This document shows positions 15,217 through 20,871 of a stretch of DNA of 20,871 bases, in pieces. This stretch comes from JBMYQA01 sp049600855 (GTDB lineage: Bacteria > Bacteroidota > Bacteroidia > Cytophagales > Flammeovirgaceae). The position numbers and the translations under genes were made by a program. The notes beneath the pieces were generated by a model. The model saw only the letters and a list, made by a program, of their open reading frames with translations, was not told where the DNA came from and searched no databases. Each line of letters starts with the position of its first letter. Position 1 is the first letter of the stretch. The stretch covers positions 1-20,871 of the forward strand of contig JBMYQA010000086.1 of the NCBI GenBank assembly GCA_049600855.1, read 5' to 3'.

Positions 15217-16110
15217 TTAAGCCTGAACTCCCACTAACTGATTAATATGCTGTGTTAATCTAGCTTTCAAATCCTCACTGCCTTTAATGAGCGGCAAGCG
15301 AACGTGTGCTTCACAAACACCCAAAATTTCCAAAGCCAGCTTTACACCACTCGGATTCCCCTCAGCAAAAAGCAATTGGTTAATTTCCAATAAAGGCATC
15401 ATTAACTCCTGTGCCTTCTGGTAATCTCCATCCAATGCCGCATGTACATAAGCACAAAATTGTTCAGGAAAAGCATTGGCAATGACTGAAATAACACCTG
15501 ATCCACCAATGGAAATCATGGGAACACTCAGCAAATCATCTCCCGAAAGTAAGAGGAAATCTGCGGGTTTGTCTTTAACAATCGCTTGGCATTGCACCAA
15601 GTCGCCAGCCGCTTCTTTTACAGCAATCACATTCGGGTGACTCGCTAAGCGCAACGAAGTGCTTGCCAACATATTTGAAGAAGTTCTTGGCGGTACATTG
15701 TACAAAATAACTGGTACAGGACATGCATCAGCAATGGCTTTGTAATGCTGATAAATTCCTTCTTGGGATGGTTTGTTGTAAGCAGGAGAAACAGAAAGAA
15801 TCGCATCAATCCCTTCAAAATCTGTTTCTTTGATGGTTTCCAATACGTTTTGCGTATTGTTTCCACCAATGCCAAACACGATTTTATTGTGGTAAGGGTT
15901 GTGAGCTATGATAAATTGTAGGACCTTCTGTTTTTCTTTCTTGGAGAGGGTAGGCGATTCGGCAGTAGTGCCATTTACGACAAAGTAATCGAGATGCGGG
16001 CCAGTGTGTTTCAAGAGGTTTTCAAGCCCTTGAAAGTCCACATTACCTTCAGCATCGAATGGGGTAACCAAAGCAGCCCCAACTCCACGAAATTGACTAG
16101 AAATGTCCAT
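15217..16110 (-). CDS. dapA: 4-hydroxy-tetrahydrodipicolinate synthase
   Basis: Protein of 297 residues, normal DapA length, a TIM-barrel class I aldolase. It condenses pyruvate with aspartate semialdehyde, the first committed step to diaminopimelate and lysine. The Schiff-base lysine is Lys165 in VIAVKEAAGD. The catalytic tyrosine is Tyr137 in LYNVPPRT with substrate-binding Arg142. The pyruvate loop is NGTTAESPTL (46-55); the Thr48-Thr49 pair is kept and Ala replaces the usual Gly, which I also associate with Bacteroidota DapAs. Tyr111 is the likely proton-relay tyrosine. The gene is alone between a strong terminator and a divergent glycogen phosphorylase gene. Its leader may be structured (16140-16230). 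N-acetylneuraminate lyase is a related alternative, but the motifs favour DapA. Confidence 0.92.
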   Translation of the reverse strand: MDISSQFRGVGAALVTPFDAEGNVDFQGLENLLKHTGPHLDYFVVNGTTAESPTLSKKEKQKVLQFIIAHNPYHNKIVFGIGGNNTQNVLETIKETDFEGIDAILSVSPAYNKPSQEGIYQHYKAIADACPVPVILYNVPPRTSSNMLASTSLRLASHPNVIAVKEAAGDLVQCQAIVKDKPADFLLLSGDDLLSVPMISIGGSGVISVIANAFPEQFCAYVHAALDGDYQKAQELMMPLLEINQLLFAEGNPSGVKLALEILGVCEAHVRLPLIKGSEDLKARLTQHINQLVGVQA

Positions 16111-16139
16111 AATTATTAGTTAAAAATAAGAAAAGTGAT

Positions 16140-16230
16140 GTCTCAACCTTGACATAAGCAGGCAAATATGGTGATTGCCTCCTTATCTTTTGGAGGAACC
16201 TTAAGAATTCACATAAGGTTCAAATGAGAC
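16140..16230 (-). promoter_or_regulatory. Potential structured leader RNA upstream of dapA
   Basis: Read as minus-strand RNA, GUCUCA (16230-16225) can pair with UGAGAC (16145-16140) and enclose smaller hairpins: AACCUUA/UAAGGUU (16220-16214 with 16203-16197), CCUCC/GGAGG with a 9-nt loop, and GCAA/UUGC. AACCUU can instead pair with AAGGUU at 16150-16145, extending the closing helix, so two exclusive folds exist. The outer helix ends 29 nt before the dapA ATG. It matches no riboswitch class I recognise, including the lysine class. The transcription start is unknown. Confidence 0.3.
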
Positions 16231-16301
16231 TGCAAAATTCTGAACTTTTGGGGGAATTGACAAGGGTGTAATACAAAACGATGAGTAGATGAACTAAGTT
16301 T

Positions 16302-16330
16302 TATGTTTGGATGAAACATGTAAACGTTTG
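16302..16330 (+). promoter_or_regulatory. Candidate glgP -7 box and LacI-type operator
   Basis: TATGTTTG at 16302-16309 fits TAnnTTTG. Ten bp downstream is TGTAAACGTTTG (16319-16330), centred on AAACGTTT, the central-CG palindrome typical of LacI-family operators for sugar and glucan genes. If the -7 box is real the operator would lie just after +1. No -33 TTG is seen, and the start codon is about 100 bp downstream. Confidence 0.3.
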
Positions 16331-16410
16331 TTTTTCATTCTTTTTAGCGCAAATTGCTTCTCGGCTAGCATAAACTTATATTAGCAAACGTCAAAGAAAA
16401 AATACATAAT

Positions 16411-18948
16411 ATGACCTCTACTACAAATTCTGCTTCAGTCATCATCGAGGATGATCGTACTGGTTTAGACCCAGAAACGCTAAAACGAGCTTTTTTGGAT
16501 AATCTCTACTACATTCAAGGAAAGTTTCCAGCGAGGGCAACAAAGATAGATATCTACAAGGCTTTGGCTTTTACAGTACGCGATCGGTGTATTCAGCGAT
16601 GGCTTACTTCCAATAAAGCTTATAAAGATGCTGATGCTAGAGTGGTACGTTACCTTTCTGCTGAGTTTTTGTTAGGCCCTCATTTGGGAAATAACCTCCT
16701 TAATTTAGGACTGTATGAGGTGATGGAGCAAGTGATGGGCGATTTTGGATTAGAGTTGAAGGAGGTATTAGACCAAGAAGAAGAACCTGGTTTAGGAAAT
16801 GGTGGATTAGGCCGTTTGGCTGCGTGTTTCCTAGATTCGTTGGCTACACTGAATGTACCCGCAGTAGGATACGGCATTCGCTATGAATTTGGCATTTTTA
16901 ATCAGGAACTCCACAACGGTTGGCAAGTAGAAATTACAGATCGTTGGCTCAAATATGGTAATCCTTGGGAAATTGCTCGTACGGAAGCAGCCGTACATGT
17001 GGCTTTTGGCGGTTATACAGAGCCTTATTATGATGAAAAAGGAAAGTATCATGTCAATTGGGTGCCCTATGACATGGTGTTGGCAGTGCCTTATGATACG
17101 CCTATCTTGGGTTATAATACCGATAATGCGGTGATCCTGAGACTGTGGAAATCTGAGGCAGCCGAATCATTCGATTTCCAAACGTTTAACCAAGGTAATT
17201 ATTACGGAGCGGTAGACGATAAGGTAAAAGCAGAAAATATTACCAAAGTGCTGTATCCGAATGATGAGCAAATTAGTGGGAAAGAGTTGCGTTTGATGCA
17301 ACAGTTTTTCTTTGTATCAGCGACATTGCAGGACACCATTCGTTATCATTTAGAGGTAAGAAAATATACCTTAGATACTTTCCATGAAAAAAATGTGATG
17401 CAATTGAATGATACCCACCCTGCAATTGGTGTAGCTGAGTTGATGCGCTTATTGGTAGATGTACATTTTATGGAGTGGGAAGATGCTTGGGCAGTTACCC
17501 AGAAAACCTTTGCTTACACCAACCATACCTTGCTACCTGAAGCGCTTGAAAAATGGCCAATGCCCATGATGCGTAGAATATTACCGCGCCATGTGGAAAT
17601 CATTTTGGAAATCAATCATCACTTTTTAGATGAAGTGAGGCAACAGTTCCCCGATGATGTGGCAAAACTATCGCGCATGTCTATTATTGATGAGTCTGGC
17701 GATAAATACATTCGAATGGCTAACCTCGCTTCAGTAGGAAGTTTTGCCATCAATGGTGTGGCTGCATTACATACTCAACTTTTAACGAGTCATGTGCTGC
17801 ACGATTTTTATGAAATGTGGCCAGAGAAATTCAGTAATAAAACCAATGGTGTTACGCCAAGAAGATGGTTAGGCTTGAGTAATCGCAGACTCACTCAGTT
17901 AATTACTGAACGAATCGGCAATGGATGGTTAAAAGATTTACGCCAACTGAAACAACTCGAGCCATTCATTGAAGATAAAAAGTTTATTAAGGCGTTTCAA
18001 GCTTGTAAACTTGCTGCTAAAGAGGAGTTAGCCACACACATTGAACGGAAACTAGGCATTGTTGTCAATCCAAACTCCATTTTTGATGTGATTGTAAAAC
18101 GGATTCACGAATACAAAAGGCAGCATTTAGATATCTTATATGTGATCACCTTGTACAATCGGATCAAAGCAAATCCAGATTTAGATGTGGTTCCACGCAC
18201 GTTTATATTTGGAGGGAAAGCAGCTCCTGGGTATCATACAGCCAAGCAAATCATTAAGTTGATCAATTCAGTGGCCGATATTGTGAATGATGATCCTGAT
18301 ATTAATGGCAAAATCAAAGTCGTTTTTGTACCGAACTTTGATGTGAAGCACAGTCAGAAAATTTATCCTGCTGCTGATGTGTCAGAACAAATTTCGATGG
18401 CAGGCAAGGAAGCTTCTGGAACAGGAAATATGAAGTTCGCGATGAATGGTGCGTTGACGATTGGAACGTTAGATGGGGCAAATATTGAAATTCGAGAAGA
18501 AGTAGGCGAAGAGAATTTCTTTACGTTTGGTCTGAATGCAGAAGAAGTTGTGCAGTTGAAAAATCAAGGCTATCGCCCTTATGATTATTATCAGGAAAAT
18601 GAGGAGTTGAGAAAGTGCTTAGATATGATTTCTTCAGGGTATTTTTCAAGACAGGAGATCGGGCTATTCCGAGGTTTGGTAGATAAGCTCAAATACGACG
18701 ATAACTACCTCTTGCTTGCCGATTACCAATCCTATGTAGCGGCTCAAGATCGTGTATCTGAAGCTTATAAAGATAAAGACAAATGGGCTAAGATGGCCTT
18801 ACTCAATATAGCAAATGCAGGTAAATTTTCAAGTGATCGAACCATTAAGCAGTATTGTGATGAGATTTGGCAGATAAAACCTGTACACGTAACCTTACCT
18901 GATTATTTACCGCGTGAGCAAATCGACATTAAATTGAATTGGGATTAG
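16411..18948 (+). CDS. glgP: Glycogen/alpha-glucan phosphorylase
   Basis: Protein of 845 residues, full length for the GT35 family. It uses phosphate to release glucose 1-phosphate from the non-reducing ends of alpha-1,4-glucans in the cytosol. GLGNGGLGRLAACFLDS (127-143) is the conserved N-terminal glycine loop. NDTHPAIGVAELMRLL lies near 331-346. TNGVTPRRWL and KRIHEYKRQHLD are both present. PLP binds Lys675 in EASGTGNMKFAMNGALTIGT, followed by the DGANIEI motif. Residues usually phosphorylated in eukaryotic enzymes cannot be aligned here. The gene stands alone, divergent from dapA, with a LacI-type operator candidate before it and a terminator right after it. Maltodextrin phosphorylase is the close functional alternative. 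Confidence 0.96.
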   Translation: MTSTTNSASVIIEDDRTGLDPETLKRAFLDNLYYIQGKFPARATKIDIYKALAFTVRDRCIQRWLTSNKAYKDADARVVRYLSAEFLLGPHLGNNLLNLGLYEVMEQVMGDFGLELKEVLDQEEEPGLGNGGLGRLAACFLDSLATLNVPAVGYGIRYEFGIFNQELHNGWQVEITDRWLKYGNPWEIARTEAAVHVAFGGYTEPYYDEKGKYHVNWVPYDMVLAVPYDTPILGYNTDNAVILRLWKSEAAESFDFQTFNQGNYYGAVDDKVKAENITKVLYPNDEQISGKELRLMQQFFFVSATLQDTIRYHLEVRKYTLDTFHEKNVMQLNDTHPAIGVAELMRLLVDVHFMEWEDAWAVTQKTFAYTNHTLLPEALEKWPMPMMRRILPRHVEIILEINHHFLDEVRQQFPDDVAKLSRMSIIDESGDKYIRMANLASVGSFAINGVAALHTQLLTSHVLHDFYEMWPEKFSNKTNGVTPRRWLGLSNRRLTQLITERIGNGWLKDLRQLKQLEPFIEDKKFIKAFQACKLAAKEELATHIERKLGIVVNPNSIFDVIVKRIHEYKRQHLDILYVITLYNRIKANPDLDVVPRTFIFGGKAAPGYHTAKQIIKLINSVADIVNDDPDINGKIKVVFVPNFDVKHSQKIYPAADVSEQISMAGKEASGTGNMKFAMNGALTIGTLDGANIEIREEVGEENFFTFGLNAEEVVQLKNQGYRPYDYYQENEELRKCLDMISSGYFSRQEIGLFRGLVDKLKYDDNYLLLADYQSYVAAQDRVSEAYKDKDKWAKMALLNIANAGKFSSDRTIKQYCDEIWQIKPVHVTLPDYLPREQIDIKLNWD

Positions 18949-18967
18949 TAAGCTACATTGCCCACCT

Positions 18968-19004
18968 AAAACTCCATATGGTTAAAAGCATATGGAGTTT
19001 TTTA
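18968..19004 (+). terminator. Rho-independent terminator after glgP
   Basis: AAAACTCCATATG (18968-18980) pairs perfectly with CATATGGAGTTTT (18989-19001) around an 8-nt loop. A run of six T begins inside the 3' arm, 20 bp after the glgP stop. Confidence 0.9.
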
Positions 19005-19022
19005 TTACTTTAGCCTTGCTGA

Positions 19023-20871
19023 ATGTTAAACCCCAATGATTTGCCTAACCCATTAAATCACCATATCAAAAAAATATCGTGTGTCATAGGAGTGCTGAGT
19101 CTGTTCTTTGGCTATTCCATAACACTATTTGGGCAAGAAAATATTATCTATAAGCATTATACCGTAGATGATGGACTACCACATAACATCGGTTATGGTT
19201 TGTTACAAGACCGTAAAGGTTATTTGTGGATTGGTACGGATGATGGATTAGCCCGATTTGATGGTACAACCTGGAAGGTTTATGGCACAAAAGAGGGGTT
19301 GACCAGCCCTTATCCGATTGATATTGCCGAAATGCCTGACGAAACCCTTTGGCTGGGGATGTGGGCCGGAGCTATCAATCTGCTTACCCAAGATACCATT
19401 ACTCCTTTACAGGCCACCAATGGAGTGAAAAAAATCAATGGATTAGGCATTTTAAACGATTCTGTAGTAGCTGCATGGAATTATGCCGATTTATACTTTT
19501 ACACTAAGAAAAAAGAACAATGGTATTGTACGGAACGAAAGCGATTAGTTAGCTACCCAGATCAACCGAATCAACCTCGACTCGTTCATTGCGCCATCGA
19601 ATGGAAAAAAAATCCGGGTAAGCCCTTAGAAACGGACTTCTTGATAACTAAAAATCAACAACTGCTGTTATTTGGTGGACTGCCTTGGCTGCTGATTTAT
19701 GAAAACGATTCCACACAAACCCCAATTCTTCGAAAAGAGTTGGCAGGTGATGTCATATTTGGTGCATACGAAGCCAGTCCGCAGGAGTTTTGGCTTAGTG
19801 GGAAAGGTAAAATTACACACATCTATCCCAATAAAGTAAAGGAAACTTTTGAAGAAGGATTGCCGAATGAAACCATTTATTACTTAAATGTGGTTGCCAA
19901 TAAATATGCCTATCTCATCACGGGGGATTCGCGATTTAGGGGACGAAAAGCCTATCGTTATGATTTAGAAACCAAAGAACTGGTTAATCTAACAAAGTTG
20001 CTCGGAATGAATACGGTACCCAGCCAAATGCTTCAAGATGATGAGCAAAACCTGTGGCTGACTACAGATGGAGATGGAGTATTCTGTTTTTATTTCCATC
20101 CATTCAAGCAATACTCCATAGCAAGTGGCTTATCATTTGCATTTGTTACGACTATAGAAGCCGATCAACGCAATCGGATTTGGGTTGGAACGAAAGATGG
20201 ACTTTTTGCTTTCAAGAATGAGCGCTTTCAGGAATTTCAGATTGACATCGATTTGTCTTCTTCCAATCGCTTAACAAATATCACCGATTTATTATTTCCT
20301 TCAAATCGACCAAATGAAGCTTGGGTAGCAGGAAATGTACCAGTCATACACATGACGGATATTCAACAAAAGCATTGGGAAAAAGAATCCTTGATCGGAA
20401 ATCAGTTATACCTCAATACAGATGGGAATCTGATTGGTGCTGTAGTAAAAGAGGGGGATTTGTATGCGCAACGCCCAATACCTACTTTAACCAACTATGG
20501 ATACTTGGAGATGAAAATCGGACATTATTACCAACTCCAAGGTCAAATTTGCATAGGGAAACACTACGATTTTAAGGGGCGAAAATTGTTTTGGCTTTCT
20601 ACACAAGATTCTCTTTATACCTTTGATGAGCATTTTCAAGCGCAGCTAATTAGGCAAAACTTATCAATCGAAAAGTTAAACGCCATATTGATTGATCGCC
20701 AGCAAAATATTTGGCTAGGAACCGATGGGGGCTTAATGCAATTGGCAAAAGAAAAGGATCAGTATACGTTGGTAAATACATTTACCCAACGAGATGGTTT
20801 AACCTCTTCAAAATGTAGGGCCTTAGCTTTAGACAAAAATGGCTTGTTATGGGTTGGTACCCCAAAAGGCT
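19023..20871 (+). CDS. Two-component-propeller (Reg_prop) sensor protein, N-terminal part, partial
   Basis: The frame is open from ATG 19023 to the window end (616 complete codons) and has no internal stop by hand translation. After about 17 residues comes a basic start and hydrophobic signal (KKISCVIGVLSLFFGYSITLFG), then the mature start QENIIYKHYTVDDGLPHN, the usual opening of these sensors. Reg_prop blades are visible as GYLWIGTDDGLARFDG, NLWLTTDGDGVFCF, RIWVGTKDGLFAF, NIWLGTDGGLMQL and LLWVGTPKG, forming periplasmic beta-propellers. Family members continue with a Y_Y_Y domain, one TM helix and a histidine kinase, LytTR or other output, all beyond the window. Ligand unknown; many Bacteroidota relatives sense glycans. 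It starts 19 bp after the glgP terminator, so it is a separate unit. Confidence 0.85.
   Translation, partial: MLNPNDLPNPLNHHIKKISCVIGVLSLFFGYSITLFGQENIIYKHYTVDDGLPHNIGYGLLQDRKGYLWIGTDDGLARFDGTTWKVYGTKEGLTSPYPIDIAEMPDETLWLGMWAGAINLLTQDTITPLQATNGVKKINGLGILNDSVVAAWNYADLYFYTKKKEQWYCTERKRLVSYPDQPNQPRLVHCAIEWKKNPGKPLETDFLITKNQQLLLFGGLPWLLIYENDSTQTPILRKELAGDVIFGAYEASPQEFWLSGKGKITHIYPNKVKETFEEGLPNETIYYLNVVANKYAYLITGDSRFRGRKAYRYDLETKELVNLTKLLGMNTVPSQMLQDDEQNLWLTTDGDGVFCFYFHPFKQYSIASGLSFAFVTTIEADQRNRIWVGTKDGLFAFKNERFQEFQIDIDLSSSNRLTNITDLLFPSNRPNEAWVAGNVPVIHMTDIQQKHWEKESLIGNQLYLNTDGNLIGAVVKEGDLYAQRPIPTLTNYGYLEMKIGHYYQLQGQICIGKHYDFKGRKLFWLSTQDSLYTFDEHFQAQLIRQNLSIEKLNAILIDRQQNIWLGTDGGLMQLAKEKDQYTLVNTFTQRDGLTSSKCRALALDKNGLLWVGTPKG

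Noticed and set aside
15098..15221. CTTAAGTAC / GTACTTAAG inverted pair around the dapA terminator
   Set aside because: Contains a self-palindromic 6-mer, and one copy overlaps the dapA stop; likely chance.
20321..20575. Plus-strand 84-codon open frame near the right edge
   Set aside because: It lies out of frame inside the continuous propeller-sensor frame that starts at 19023.

Overview
The window looks like the chromosome of a Bacteroidota member, probably of the Cytophagales/Flammeovirgaceae type. The DNA is AT-rich, start codons lack consistent Shine-Dalgarno sequences, and candidate promoters fit the Bacteroidota TAnnTTTG -7 box. There is a DUF4836-like lipoprotein and a periplasmic two-component-propeller sensor, both typical of this phylum. 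No rRNA, tRNA or CRISPR array was seen.

Region 1 (1-4587) looks like a lipid-assembly locus. A partial extended SDR (CerR-like) is followed 1 nt later by a YghO/bCerS-like acyltransferase, then a stand-alone acyl carrier protein, a ketosynthase with an intact Cys-His-His triad but a remodelled loop, and a small phosphopantetheinyl transferase. A CDP-alcohol phosphotransferase converges from the other strand. CerR + bCerS + dedicated ACP is the gene set described for bacterial ceramide (sphingolipid) synthesis in Caulobacter. My main inference is that this is a sphingolipid locus with its own ACP, ketosynthase and ACP-activating enzyme. Serine palmitoyltransferase would have to lie outside the window.

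Region 2 (4631-12957) is export-related. A SyrD/PvdE-type one-piece ABC exporter sits 43 bp upstream of the CDP-alcohol phosphotransferase on the minus strand. It diverges from a tightly overlapping adaptor-RND-TolC operon (6449-12038). The shared intergenic region holds three palindromes and two candidate -7 boxes. A 160-bp MITE-like element with a TTA target duplication separates this operon from a convergent LpxO/AspH-type 2-oxoglutarate hydroxylase gene. One speculative model joins regions 1 and 2 as synthesis, head-group addition, acyl-chain hydroxylation and export of a complex lipid. The alternative is a peptide or siderophore exporter next to an unrelated lipid locus.

Region 3 (12958-20871) is mostly housekeeping. 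It has a roughly 170-bp imperfect palindromic element, a DUF4836-like lipoprotein, a bidirectional terminator with a 26-bp perfect stem, dapA with a potentially structured leader, glycogen phosphorylase with a LacI-type operator candidate and a clear terminator, and the N-terminal 616 residues of a Reg_prop sensor that runs off the window.
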